DNA of 64,000 nucleotides from CAVSQX01 sp963730225 (GTDB lineage Bacteria > Planctomycetota > Phycisphaerae > Tepidisphaerales > Tepidisphaeraceae). Under the pieces are notes generated by a model. The model was not told the origin of the DNA, did not search any database, and saw only the letters and a program-made list of their open reading frames with translations. How positions within the stretch are numbered: position 1 is the stretch's first letter; every line of letters starts with the position of its first letter. Positions 42,741 to 51,346 of this stretch are shown in pieces. Location of the stretch: contig CAVSQX010000001.1 in assembly GCA_963730225.1 (NCBI GenBank), forward strand, positions 558,001-622,000, in the 5' to 3' direction. A program made the position numbers and the translations under genes.

Positions 42741-42866
42741 GGCTACACATTTTCGCGCCCCGCCGGTCAATTCCGCCCTAAGCCGATCGGCCGCAGTCGC
42801 TTATGTGGTTAGCATTCGCTAATGATATTTTGAAATGTGTAGCGATTTGTAGCGGAGTGTAGCCGC
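42741..42866. other. Non-coding stretch with distant inverted repeat
   Basis: The 42621-42946 gap has no gene. GCTACACATTTTC (42742-42754) can pair with GAAATGTGTAGC (42832-42843), enclosing a small hairpin TTAGC-ATTC-GCTAA (42809-42822). TGTAGC is repeated three times between 42838 and 42863. Could be a structured RNA or remnant of a mobile element; no promoter was identified. Confidence 0.35.
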
Positions 42867-42946
42867 GCGGTTCCCGGGAGCGCGGGAAAGCAACCGGGTC
42901 GGGCGGGATTTGCGTCGATCGCCGCGGGGGCGATGAGGGGTAAATG

Positions 42947-44775
42947 TCATGCGGTGGCGGCGACGAGCTTGGGTTGGATCAGTTGTCGCACTTGATCGAG
43001 TCCGTGGCGGAAATCGGCGACGATCGGAGCGTCGGCGGCGCAGCCGATGCGGGATTTGGCGGAATCGAGGTTGCCGGAAAGTGTCCAGAGGCCGATCATG
43101 GTGGCGAACTGCGTGGGCTTGGCTCGCAGCCGCTTGCAGATGTAGCGGGCGTGCGTCACGGCCGCGGGGGGAGCGCGGAAATGCACAGGACATCGGGGTC
43201 GAGGCTCATCACCGAGACGACCATCTCGCCGGCGAGTTGCTCGGTGGAAAGCACCTCGACGTGGTAGTTGCGCAGACGCAGCAGTTGGGCGAACATCGAC
43301 GCGGCGACTTCGTCGGCGGTGGCGTGGGCGGGGATGCAGACGACGTTGATTTGTATTCCGGATGGAATCATCGGGCGCGGGGGCTGGGGCGGCTGGGGGT
43401 CGGATTGAGTTTCCTTCTCGATCAATTCATCGGTGATTTCGGAAAGGCTGTCGCAGACGAAGGCGTAGCGATCCTGATCGATGTTGTCGTGCTGCCGATC
43501 GCGCTGAGTCATCGCCAGCACGGGAAGAAGAATGGTGTCGTAAAGTTCTTCGAGCGGCATTTTTGCGGCGTAGGTGTAGATCAGGGCGTCGGCTTCCTCG
43601 GCGTCGAGGGCGAGCAGCCGTTGGTAGACGCGCGCGGGGGGCGGCAGGGCGGGCTCGTCGCCGAGAAGCACACTGAGAAACTCGAGTTGCGGGACGTATT
43701 TTCCGATGACGACCAGACAGACGGTCAGCGGGGTGGCGAGCAGGAGGCCCATGATTCCCCAGAGCCAGGTCCAGAAGGCAGCGGCGATCAGGATGGCGAG
43801 CGTGGCCAGGCCGGTGCTGGCGCCGTACATCAGAGGCTCGGCGACGTTGGCGGCAAGCAGCTCGATGGCGAGGTAGGCGCCGAGCGCTTCGATGGCGACG
43901 TTAGCGCTGGGGAAAGCCGCCAGTGAAAGCGCCAGCGGCATCGGCGCTGCCAGCCAGATTCCGACGTACGGAATAAAGCGCAAAATCGCGGCGAGCAAGC
44001 CCCAGAGAACGGGATTGGGAAAAGACGAGCCGTTGAGCTTGCCGATGGCCCAGAGGGCCGCCATCACCGCCACGCCGACCGAGCCGTTGATGATCGACTG
44101 CATCTGAAGATATCGGCTGACCCGGTCGGCGGCGTCGTCCAAAGCTTGCGTGGTGACCGTTAGCTGCCCGCTGCCGACCAGACGGATGAAGCGGTCGCGC
44201 AGGTCTTCGCGCTGGAAGAGCATGAAGATCGTAAATACGATCACCATGATGGTCGTTCCCGCCGGGCCCAGGAGTTTTGCGCCGACGTCGCCGATCAAGC
44301 GAAGCGGCGATTCGGGAGTTTCCGAGCCGCCTTGCGAATTGTTGACGACGACGACCGGAACCGCCATCGACGGCTGCGAGGTGGGCGCGGTGAGAATGTT
44401 GCTGACCTCTTCGCTGGCGTGCTTGACACCGGCCAGGAGGCCGTTGCTGCTGCGAAGGGACTCGAGTTTTCGATCGATGTTCTTGCGATATGTATCGAGA
44501 TGGGCGCTCAGATCGGACGTTTGGTTGTAAACCACATAACCGATGCCGCCGAGAAAGCCGAACGCGAGGGCGGCGGTCAAAAGCACGGCGAGTACGCGCG
44601 GCAGCTTGAGATGTTCGAGCCGGCGCACCGAGGGAGCGAGCAGAAAGCTGAGCAGGATCGCCAGAGCGATGGGGACGAGAATGTCCTGGGCGAAATAGAG
44701 TCCGGCCACGACCACGGCAATCGAGGCCAGGACGAGGAAACGCGAGGATTTGACGGAGATTTCGGAGCGGGGCAT
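42947..44775 (-). CDS. AI-2E-family (PerM/TqsA-like) transporter with cobalamin-binding-like tail, frameshifted
   Basis: Start ATG 44775 (MPRSEISVKSS). Residues 10-370 hold about eight membrane helices of the AI-2E transporter family, with IVFTIFMLFQREDLRDR and LRFIPYVGIWLAAPMPLAL. A cytoplasmic linker is followed by a domain like a B12-binding Rossmann fold: VVCIPAHATADEVAASMFAQ, DPDVLCISALPP. The frame breaks at a six-C run (43166-43171, G on the plus strand). With one more C it continues AVTHARYICKRLRAKPTQFA and ends at 42947. Function of the tail and the transported molecule are unknown. A homopolymer error is likely. Confidence 0.8.
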
Positions 44776-44816
44776 GGAGTGAGATTGATTGTAGAGGGTG
44801 GAGAAACGATGGGGTA

Positions 44817-44868
44817 TGGGGAAAAGGGAATTGGGAATGCAACGCTCAACACTCAACGCTCAACTTTC
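44817..44868. repeat. 7-bp tandem repeat array between acpS and the AI-2E gene
   Basis: Plus strand reads CAACGCT, CAACACT, CAACGCT, CAACTTT in tandem (about 44838-44866). Directly before it, on the minus strand, ATTCCCA, ATTCCCT, TTTCCCC and ATACCCC follow one another. All units are 7 bp, resembling the short tandemly repeated heptamers of cyanobacteria. Confidence 0.75.
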
Positions 44869-44937
44869 AAGGGGGAAGAGGATCCGGGTCTTGGGAGTAC
44901 CTCAGACCGGGCGTCGGGGGTGCGATTTGACGGGTGG

Positions 44938-45321
44938 TCAGCGGAGGCCGATGGCGCTGGCGGTGGCGTGGGTTTCGATGTGGCTGATGCTGATGTGCCA
45001 TTGACGAATGCCTAATTCGGCGGCGATGCGGGCGCATTCGCCGGTGAGGCCGATGGAGGGCTGGCCGCTTTGGTGCTTGAGAACTTCGATGTCGGTCCAG
45101 GAGATTCCGCCGCGCCAGCCGGTGCCGAGAACTTTGAGGACGGCTTCCTTGGCGGCGAATCGGCCGGCGAGATGCTCGAAATATCGCTTGGGATTTGCGG
45201 AACAGTAGGCTTGCTCGCCGGAGGTGAAGATACGGTCGAGAAAATGGGGGCCGTGTTCTTCGACCAGACCGCGGATGCGAGCGGTTTCGACGATGTCGAT
45301 GCCGTGGCCGACGATGGGCAT
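44938..45321 (-). CDS. acpS: Holo-[acyl-carrier-protein] synthase
   Basis: 127 residues from ATG 45321 (MPIVGHGIDIVE). Transfers 4'-phosphopantetheine from CoA to acyl carrier protein. Motifs GHGIDIVETARI (metal-binding Asp) and HLAGRFAAKEAVLKVLGTG are diagnostic; ISISHIETHATASAI is the C-terminal signature. Normal length. It is not beside other fatty-acid genes. Confidence 0.92.
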   Translation of the reverse strand: MPIVGHGIDIVETARIRGLVEEHGPHFLDRIFTSGEQAYCSANPKRYFEHLAGRFAAKEAVLKVLGTGWRGGISWTDIEVLKHQSGQPSIGLTGECARIAAELGIRQWHISISHIETHATASAIGLR

Positions 45322-45346
45322 GGCAAGAAGGTAATCGGCGGGGAAC

Positions 45347-45362
45347 GCCGCGTAAACGCGGC
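45347..45362. repeat. Short TAAA-loop hairpin repeat
   Basis: GCCGCG-TAAA-CGCGGC, directly followed by CGCTAAAC. A related GCCGCAC-AA-GTGCGGC followed by CGCTAAACG is at 63154-63169, and a TAAA-loop GC stem occurs at 4888-4910. Confidence 0.55.
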
Positions 45363-45388
45363 CGCTAAACAAAGGGAATTGGATCGAT

Positions 45389-45394
45389 TAGAAT
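45389..45394 (+). promoter_or_regulatory. -10 element, predicted leaderless
   Basis: TAGAAT ends 7 nt before the ATG at 45402, again leaving no room for a leader. Confidence 0.4.
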
Positions 45395-45401
45395 TCGTCG
45401 A

Positions 45402-46829
45402 ATGGCAATTTTGGCGGTGTTGCCGCTGTTATTGATGCTGCTGCTGGCGGTGGGCGCGGTACTGATTGGCCGGGGGGTGCGGGGCCAGCCGGTGCTGAGT
45501 GAGCCGCATTGCGCCAAATGCGGATACGATTTGCGCGGCATTGCGATGTCGGAAGGAACTCGCTGCTCGGAATGCGGATCGGACCTGAGGCGACGGAATG
45601 CGGTCAAGTGGGGCAAGTGGGAGCGCAGGCCCGGGCTGGTTGGTGTGGGGATCGCGCTGCTGGGGCTTTTGCCGCTGGCGATTCTTGGACTTTTCTTCGC
45701 GCGGTCGTCGGTTCGGGTGGCCGGTCCGTACAGCCCGGGGCGATCCACGGCGACGGTGTTGAAGTCTTTGAAGACGACGGTGAATCAGCCGTGGGATTGG
45801 TCGGAGCTGACGAGCCGGTTGAACGCGGGAAAATTGAGCCAGGCGGAAGCGGCGCAGGCGGTGGAAGTGTTGATCGCCGATCTGAATTCGCGCACGGGCG
45901 GGAATGCTCAGCCGTTGGTCTGGTCGGGCAATTTTGTGCAGCGGGTGGATGCGGCGGGAGATGTGACCGACGAACAATATCTGCGATTGGCCAAGTCGTT
46001 TTATGGATTGCCGGCCGTTTCGCTGCCGAGCAGAGTTCGGCAGGGAGGCAAAATTCAGTTTCGGGTGAAGCTCGGCGGACCGTGGAGCCTGAGCGGGACC
46101 GAATCTGTGCGGGCGCTGCGGACGGTCAAAACGGCCGACGGGCGGGAGATCGACGCGGTGGGTTCAAACGATCGAGGGAAAACGCCAAATCCGGATTATC
46201 TGAGCGCCTCGCAGGGGCAGGATATTCCGGGTTATTTGCGAGCCGACCTGCCGCCGGGGGATTATCTTCTGACCTTTGTGATCGACTGCGGCGTGTTGCA
46301 GGCGCAGACGGCTCCGCGGATGGTCGAAGGCCGGCCGGGGCAATCGAAATATTGGCCCAGTGGGCGGGCGCGATGGACTGAGGAAGTCACGATGCCGTTG
46401 ACGGTTGTGGACGCCAACGAATCGCCGCTGCGAATCATCAGCGATCCGGCATTGGATCCGCAGCGGGCCGGGGCGATTCATGTCAAATCGCTTCGTGTGA
46501 CCATCGACGGAACGGGAAAGCGCGTCGGCGGGGAGATTTCGATCGCTAACAGTCCGGTGGCGTGCAGTTTTGAAATTACGGTTCGGCTCGATGGACAGGA
46601 TATGAAGCTGGGGCAGATTGTGGCGGGAAGCAACGGGTCGTGGACAGCACAATTGGGGCGAACGATCCAGACCCTTTCGCCGACGGCTGGTTCGACGGAT
46701 GTGATTCTGTGGCCGAATCCGGCGGCGGCGGAGGGAACGCCGGATATTTCCAGCGTGTGGGGCGGGACGATTGAAATCGATGATGTGCCGCTGCATCGGT
46801 ACGATTTGGAAGCGGGAGAGGGGAAATGA
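45402..46829 (+). CDS. Zinc-ribbon membrane protein of unknown function
   Basis: 475 residues. N-terminal membrane helix (1-23), zinc ribbon with C37-C40 and C55-C58 (CAKCGYDLRG...CSECGSDLRR), second membrane helix (79-100), then a large extracytoplasmic region of beta-rich character (GKIQFRVKLGGPWSLSGTES, LPPGDYLLTFVIDCG). The CGYDLRG ribbon recurs in planctomycete membrane proteins, but its role is not known to me. Monocistronic. Confidence 0.75.
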   Translation: MAILAVLPLLLMLLLAVGAVLIGRGVRGQPVLSEPHCAKCGYDLRGIAMSEGTRCSECGSDLRRRNAVKWGKWERRPGLVGVGIALLGLLPLAILGLFFARSSVRVAGPYSPGRSTATVLKSLKTTVNQPWDWSELTSRLNAGKLSQAEAAQAVEVLIADLNSRTGGNAQPLVWSGNFVQRVDAAGDVTDEQYLRLAKSFYGLPAVSLPSRVRQGGKIQFRVKLGGPWSLSGTESVRALRTVKTADGREIDAVGSNDRGKTPNPDYLSASQGQDIPGYLRADLPPGDYLLTFVIDCGVLQAQTAPRMVEGRPGQSKYWPSGRARWTEEVTMPLTVVDANESPLRIISDPALDPQRAGAIHVKSLRVTIDGTGKRVGGEISIANSPVACSFEITVRLDGQDMKLGQIVAGSNGSWTAQLGRTIQTLSPTAGSTDVILWPNPAAAEGTPDISSVWGGTIEIDDVPLHRYDLEAGEGK

Positions 46830-46832
46830 TGA

Positions 46833-46975
46833 ATGATGATGAATGATGAATGATGGGGCGGCAAAGTGAAAAGGCGACAAGGTGACAAGGTGAGAGTGCT
46901 TGGTCGCCTTATCATCGTGTCACCCCTTCGGCTTGTCATGCTGTCTTTCGTGGATCATCATTCAACTTTCCTCCT
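46833..46975. repeat. Mixed 7-8-bp repeat array before glnA
   Basis: GAATGAT units (46835-46855) are followed by CAAGGTGA units around 46876-46892 and by an inverted GGTCGCCTT that pairs with AAGGCGAC; GGATCATCATTC further on is complementary to the first units. Same architecture as the arrays at 30714 and 32156. Confidence 0.65.
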
Positions 46976-47046
46976 TTCGTGCGGGGCTAGACGGTTTCGG
47001 TGGGTCAGATTAACATCGGCAAATCGAGGGGACTCCGGAGACTGAT

Positions 47047-48459
47047 ATGACGCCGAAAGATGTTTTCAAGCTTGTCCAGGCCAAAAAAGTTCAATTCGTC
47101 GATCTGCGATTCATGGATTTTCCGGGGTTGTGGCAGCACACGACCTGCCCGATCAACGAGCTGACGGAGGAAAGTTTCGATCACGGATTTGGATTTGACG
47201 GTTCGAGCATTCGCGGCTGGCAGGCGATCAATGAGTCGGACATGCTGCTGGTGCCGGTGGCGGATACGGCCAAGATCGATCCGTTTTTGCAGCACACGAC
47301 GCTTTCGGTGATTTGTGATGTGCGCGATCCGATCACGAAGAAGGAATATTCGCGCGATCCCAGATCGATCGCCCGCAAGGCGGTGTCGTATCTGAAGAAA
47401 ACCAAAATCGCGGACACGGCTTATTTCGGGCCGGAGCTGGAGTTCTTCATCTTCGATCACGTGTATTACGATCAGGGGATTAATTTTTCGAAGCACTACA
47501 TCGGCAGCCGGGAGGGAATCTGGGGCCGCGGCGACGAGGACCCGACGAATCTGGGATACAAAATTCGGCTGAAGGAGGGATATTTTCCGACGCCGCCGAT
47601 GGACACGATGCAGAACATCCGCAGCGAGATGGTGTCGGAGCTGATCAACCTGGGGATTCCGGTGGAGGCGCATCATCACGAGGTGGCCACGGGCGGGCAG
47701 TGCGAAATCGACATGCGCTTTCAGGACTTGGTGACGATGGCGGACAATGTGATGATGTACAAATACGTCGCCAAGAACGTGGCGGCGCGGCATGGCAAAG
47801 TGGTGACGTTTATGCCCAAGCCGTTGTTTCAGGATAACGGATCGGGCATGCACGTGCATTTCAGCTTGTGGAAAGGGGACAAGCCGCTATTTGCGGGGAA
47901 TAAGTATGCGGGATTGAGCGAGATGGGATTATTTGCGATCGGGGGAATTCTCAAGCACGCGCGGGCGCTGTGCTGTTTGTGCAATCCGACGACCAACAGC
48001 TACAAGCGGCTGGTGCCGGGATACGAAGCGCCGGTGAATCTGGTTTACAGCAGCCGAAATCGCTCGGCTTCAATTCGCATTCCGATGTACAGCGAAAAAC
48101 CAAAAACCAAGCGCATCGAATTCCGCTGTCCGGATTCATCGTGCAATCCGTACCTGGCGTTCAGCGCGATGGTGATGGCGGCGATCGACGGGATTCAGAA
48201 CAAGCTTCATCCGGGCGATCCACTGGACAAGGACATGTATCATCTGACCGCGGAAGAATACGAGCGCATCGACTCGGCGCCGGGGTCTTTGGAGGAGGCG
48301 TGCGACGAGTTGGAGAAGGATCACGAGTTTCTGCTCAAAGGGGATGTTTTCACGGCGGATGTGATTCATTACTGGATCAAATACAAGCGGGAAAACGAAG
48401 TGGACGCGATTCGGATGCGGCCGCATCCGTACGAGTTCTGCATGTACTTTGATATTTGA
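47047..48459 (+). CDS. glnA: Glutamine synthetase, type I
   Basis: 470 residues. ATP-dependent formation of glutamine from glutamate and ammonia. Signatures: FDGSSIRGW near residue 50, FGPELEFFIFD (metal-binding Glu), EAHHHEVATGGQCEID, NGSGMHVHFSLW and RNRSASIRIP. A tyrosine at the adenylylation position is present in DKDMYHLTAEE, so regulation by GlnE-type modification is possible. No nitrogen-regulatory gene is adjacent. Leader contains a tandem-repeat array. Confidence 0.96.
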   Translation: MTPKDVFKLVQAKKVQFVDLRFMDFPGLWQHTTCPINELTEESFDHGFGFDGSSIRGWQAINESDMLLVPVADTAKIDPFLQHTTLSVICDVRDPITKKEYSRDPRSIARKAVSYLKKTKIADTAYFGPELEFFIFDHVYYDQGINFSKHYIGSREGIWGRGDEDPTNLGYKIRLKEGYFPTPPMDTMQNIRSEMVSELINLGIPVEAHHHEVATGGQCEIDMRFQDLVTMADNVMMYKYVAKNVAARHGKVVTFMPKPLFQDNGSGMHVHFSLWKGDKPLFAGNKYAGLSEMGLFAIGGILKHARALCCLCNPTTNSYKRLVPGYEAPVNLVYSSRNRSASIRIPMYSEKPKTKRIEFRCPDSSCNPYLAFSAMVMAAIDGIQNKLHPGDPLDKDMYHLTAEEYERIDSAPGSLEEACDELEKDHEFLLKGDVFTADVIHYWIKYKRENEVDAIRMRPHPYEFCMYFDI

Positions 48460-48652
48460 GGACCGATCGACATCCGAAATAAAGCTCGGCCCGTAATAGT
48501 TACATATGCGGGACTGGCCGTTAGACCCCCGTGGAAGGAGATGACAACGGTAGGATGAAGGATCAGATCCACCGATCGGGCGGGGCGTGAAGCCCCCGGC
48601 TCGCACGCCATCCTGGTCCAATTAATGTTAATGAATCACTATTCCCCGGTTC

Positions 48653-48673
48653 GGCTTCCGTGAAGCGGGAGCC
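48653..48673 (+). promoter_or_regulatory. Leader hairpin before the bufferin precursor
   Basis: GGCT-CCG and CGG-AGCC arms (one bulge each) pair 8 nt upstream of the AGAAAGGAA ribosome binding site. The rest of the 48460-48692 gap shows no other clear signal, and I cannot assign a -35/-10 pair or metal-responsive operator there. Confidence 0.35.
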
Positions 48674-48692
48674 TAAGAGAAAGGAAATTCCC

Positions 48693-48992
48693 ATGACACG
48701 TAACACAAAACTCGCACTGGCGGCCGCGGCGTTTGGCGGATTGATGGCCGGCTCGGCGGCACTGGTTTCGGCGTCGACGACGCATCAGAGCTCCAGCCGC
48801 ACCAGCGTCTCCTCGGCCGGCCGAATCATGCTGGATGATTCGGGCACCGAAAAGCATTCCTGCAAGGGCCAGAATTCCTGCAAAGGCAAGGGCGGATGCA
48901 AAACGGGCGACAACGGCTGTAAAGGCAAGAACTCCTGCAAGGGCAACGGCGGCTGTAAGACCGACGACAGCACCTCGCAGCCCAGCCTGTGA
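48693..48992 (+). CDS. Bufferin-type (BufA-like) Cys-rich secreted metallophore precursor
   Basis: 99 residues from ATG 48693. An intact Sec signal (LALAAAAFGGLMAGSAALVSA) is followed by a Ser/Thr-rich stretch and a core of six cysteines in two repeats: SCKGQNSCKGKGGCK and GCKGKNSCKGNGGCK. This is the build of bufferin precursors, ribosomally made peptides whose cysteines are modified by a DUF692/DUF2063 enzyme pair and that bind copper in the periplasm. Both enzyme genes follow immediately. Which cysteines are modified cannot be read from sequence. Confidence 0.85.
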   Translation: MTRNTKLALAAAAFGGLMAGSAALVSASTTHQSSSRTSVSSAGRIMLDDSGTEKHSCKGQNSCKGKGGCKTGDNGCKGKNSCKGNGGCKTDDSTSQPSL

Positions 48993-49090
48993 GGTTCGTC
49001 AGCGTTTGCCGAGGTCTATGAGTCTGGGCCGTCGGGGTTGCCCGGCGGCCCAAACTTATTTTGCGTCGATTGGATTTTGGTTGATCGCCC

Positions 49091-49966
49091 ATGCCGGCTA
49101 ATCGATTCAATGGATTCACCGATCTGGGGGTCGGCATCGGACTTCGGGTGCCGCACTATCGGCACATCCTGGACAAAAAGCCGGTCGTCGATTGGTTCGA
49201 GATCATCTCGGAGAATTACATGGTCGACGGCGGGAGGCCGCTGACGATTCTCGATCAAATTCTTGAGCAGTATCAATGTGTTCAACATGGGGTGGCGATG
49301 TATTTCGGCTCGGCGCAGAAACTGAGCCGGGAGCATCTCAAAAAGCTTAAAGCGCTGGTGAAGCGAACTAAGACGCCGTTTTTGTCGGATCATTTGTGCT
49401 GGGGCAGCGTCGACGGGCGCTACACACACGATCTGCTGCCGATGCCGTATACCTTTGCGGCGGCGAAAAAGACGGCGCAGAATGTGAAGCGGGCTTCGGA
49501 TTTTCTGGAAGTGCCGATTTGCGTGGAGAACGTCAGCAGCTACGCGGAATTTCACGCTTCGGAGATGACGGAGTGGGAATTTCTCACCGAAGTGGTCGAG
49601 CGGGCGGACTGCGGAATTCTGCTGGATGTGAACAACATTTACGTCTCGAGCAAGAACCACAATTTCAATCCGTACGATTATCTGAACAATGTTCCGCACC
49701 ATCGCGTCGGGCAGATTCACGTCGCCGGGCACAGCAAGTTCGAAAAATATATTCTCGACACGCACGATCATCCGGTGCTGGATCCGGTGTGGAAGATGTA
49801 TCAGCACGCGATCGGCCTGTGCGGGCCGACGAACACGCTGCTGGAATGGGACGCGCACATTCCGTCGTTTGAGGAAGTGCACGCCGAGGCGATGAAAGCG
49901 AACCGATTTTTGCAGCCGGCCAAAGCGGCAGCGAAGGAGAAATTGGTTGAGCCGATCACCGCGTAG
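49091..49966 (+). CDS. DUF692 multinuclear iron oxidase (BufB/MbnB-like)
   Basis: 291 residues, a TIM-barrel family related to the methanobactin enzyme MbnB. Metal-ligand-type segments are in place: FEIISENY, VQHGVAMYFGS, LSDHLCW, ICVENVSSY, LLDVNNIYVSSKNHNF, QIHVAGHS, DTHDHPV and LLEWDAH. In characterised relatives this iron enzyme converts cysteines of the precursor into oxazolone/thioamide or thiooxazole groups. Its end overlaps the DUF2063 gene by 20 bp. Confidence 0.9.
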   Translation: MPANRFNGFTDLGVGIGLRVPHYRHILDKKPVVDWFEIISENYMVDGGRPLTILDQILEQYQCVQHGVAMYFGSAQKLSREHLKKLKALVKRTKTPFLSDHLCWGSVDGRYTHDLLPMPYTFAAAKKTAQNVKRASDFLEVPICVENVSSYAEFHASEMTEWEFLTEVVERADCGILLDVNNIYVSSKNHNFNPYDYLNNVPHHRVGQIHVAGHSKFEKYILDTHDHPVLDPVWKMYQHAIGLCGPTNTLLEWDAHIPSFEEVHAEAMKANRFLQPAKAAAKEKLVEPITA

Positions 49967-50867
49967 ACAATTCCAGCATCGGCGGCAGACGCTCAAGCAA
50001 CTGGTGCAGTTGCAGCGTCTGACAGCCGGCATGGTCATGCGCCCGCTGACGCGCAATTGGCGCACGCAACCCAAATGGACCGACGGCCGCCCCACCGCTG
50101 CCGTGGTCGGGGAAATCATCCAGCCCAACGATCGGCTCACGTCGATCGAGCGAATCGAAATCTACAACCGCCAATACTGGTTTCGCACCATCGACTGCCT
50201 GCACGAGGATTATCCGGGATTGCGGGCGGTGCTGGGACAAACGCGATTCGGCGAAGTGATCGCAGCATATCTGAGCGAAAATCCGTCGCGCAGTTTCTCG
50301 CTGCGGAATCTGGGCGATCGGCTGCCGATTTTTGTCGAGAAGCATCGCAAGCTGGCCGGGCCGCGCTGGCGGATGGCTTTGGACATGGCGCGATTCGAAT
50401 GGGCGCAGGTGGTGGCGTTCGACGGGCTCGCCCTGCCGCCGATTGCGGTCGATGATCTGCTGGGCGTCGAACCGCAGAAAATCCGTCTGCGGCTTCAGCC
50501 GTATATCACGCTGCTGGAACTGAATTATCCGCTGGACGATTTCACCATCGCGCTGAAGAAGCAACAACGTGCGTTGCGGTCGGAGGCGAGCAACGCGATG
50601 GAGGGAGAATCGGCCCCCTCGTCGCCGGAAAAAAAAATCACGATGCCAAAAGCGCACCGGACTTTTCTGGCCGTGCATCGGCATGAAAATGATCTGTATT
50701 TCAAACGGCTAGAACCCGCGGCGTATCGGCTGCTGCGGGCGCTGGAAGCCGGCAAATCGCTGGCGGCGGCGTGCACGGCGGCCGATTCGCTCGAGCACAT
50801 CCGAAAATGGTTCGAGGTCTGGGGCGCTCTGGGCTGGTTCTGCAAAAGGGAACGAACGAGGAGATGA
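49947..50867 (+). CDS. DUF2063 partner protein (BufC/MbnC-like)
   Basis: 306 residues from a TTG start at 49947; the helix it includes (RRQTLKQLVQLQRLTAG) belongs to the DUF2063 domain, while a start at 50031 would remove it. Characteristic RIEIYNRQYWFRTIDCLHEDYPGLRAVLG and ENPSRSFSLRNLGDRLP. The family forms the complex partner of DUF692 oxidases and helps bind the precursor leader. The C-terminal part (SPEKKITMPKAHRTFLAVHR onward) follows the family's second domain. DoxX gene overlaps or abuts it. Confidence 0.88.
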   Translation: MSRSPRRQFQHRRQTLKQLVQLQRLTAGMVMRPLTRNWRTQPKWTDGRPTAAVVGEIIQPNDRLTSIERIEIYNRQYWFRTIDCLHEDYPGLRAVLGQTRFGEVIAAYLSENPSRSFSLRNLGDRLPIFVEKHRKLAGPRWRMALDMARFEWAQVVAFDGLALPPIAVDDLLGVEPQKIRLRLQPYITLLELNYPLDDFTIALKKQQRALRSEASNAMEGESAPSSPEKKITMPKAHRTFLAVHRHENDLYFKRLEPAAYRLLRALEAGKSLAAACTAADSLEHIRKWFEVWGALGWFCKRERTRR

Positions 50868-50869
50868 GC

Positions 50870-51343
50870 ATGGTCAAGGCATATCTGATGTTGGTTCGGT
50901 TCGGGAGGATTCTGGCGCCGATCGTGTTGTTGCTGATTCGATTGAGCTGGGGATGGGAGCTTGCCGAGTCAGGCCATGGCCATCTGGCGCATCTCGATAA
51001 GACGACCGATTTCTTCGCGTCGTTGCACATTCCGGCGCCCTGCGCCAACGCGGTGGTTTGCGGAACGACGGAACTGGTCGGCGGCGTTCTCGTGATGGCC
51101 GGTTTGGGCGCTCGGTTGGTCGCACTTCCGCTGATCTTCAACTTCTGCGTCGCTTTTCTAACGGACGCTCACGATCAGGTCGTTCACGTTTTGAGCAATC
51201 CGGATGGAGTTGTCGACTACGCGGCGTTTCCGTTTTTGATGATGGCTTTGATCATGCTCGCATTTGGTCCGGGCGTCATTTCGGTCGATGGAATTCTCAA
51301 GCACACCGCGTTTGGCGATAAGGCGCCGGCGGCGCAGGCGTAA
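50870..51343 (+). CDS. DoxX-family membrane protein of the bufferin operon
   Basis: 157 residues from ATG 50870, which has GAGGAG six bases upstream; ATG 50864 overlaps the DUF2063 stop. About four membrane helices: ILAPIVLLLIRLSWGWELAE, a central TTELVGGVLVMAGLGARLVA and LPLIFNFCVAFLTDAHD with a charged loop, and FPFLMMALIMLAFGPGVISV. DoxX proteins accompany DUF692/DUF2063 genes in many bacteria; a redox or quinone-linked role is presumed. Confidence 0.87.
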   Translation: MVKAYLMLVRFGRILAPIVLLLIRLSWGWELAESGHGHLAHLDKTTDFFASLHIPAPCANAVVCGTTELVGGVLVMAGLGARLVALPLIFNFCVAFLTDAHDQVVHVLSNPDGVVDYAAFPFLMMALIMLAFGPGVISVDGILKHTAFGDKAPAAQA

Positions 51344-51346
51344 CCG

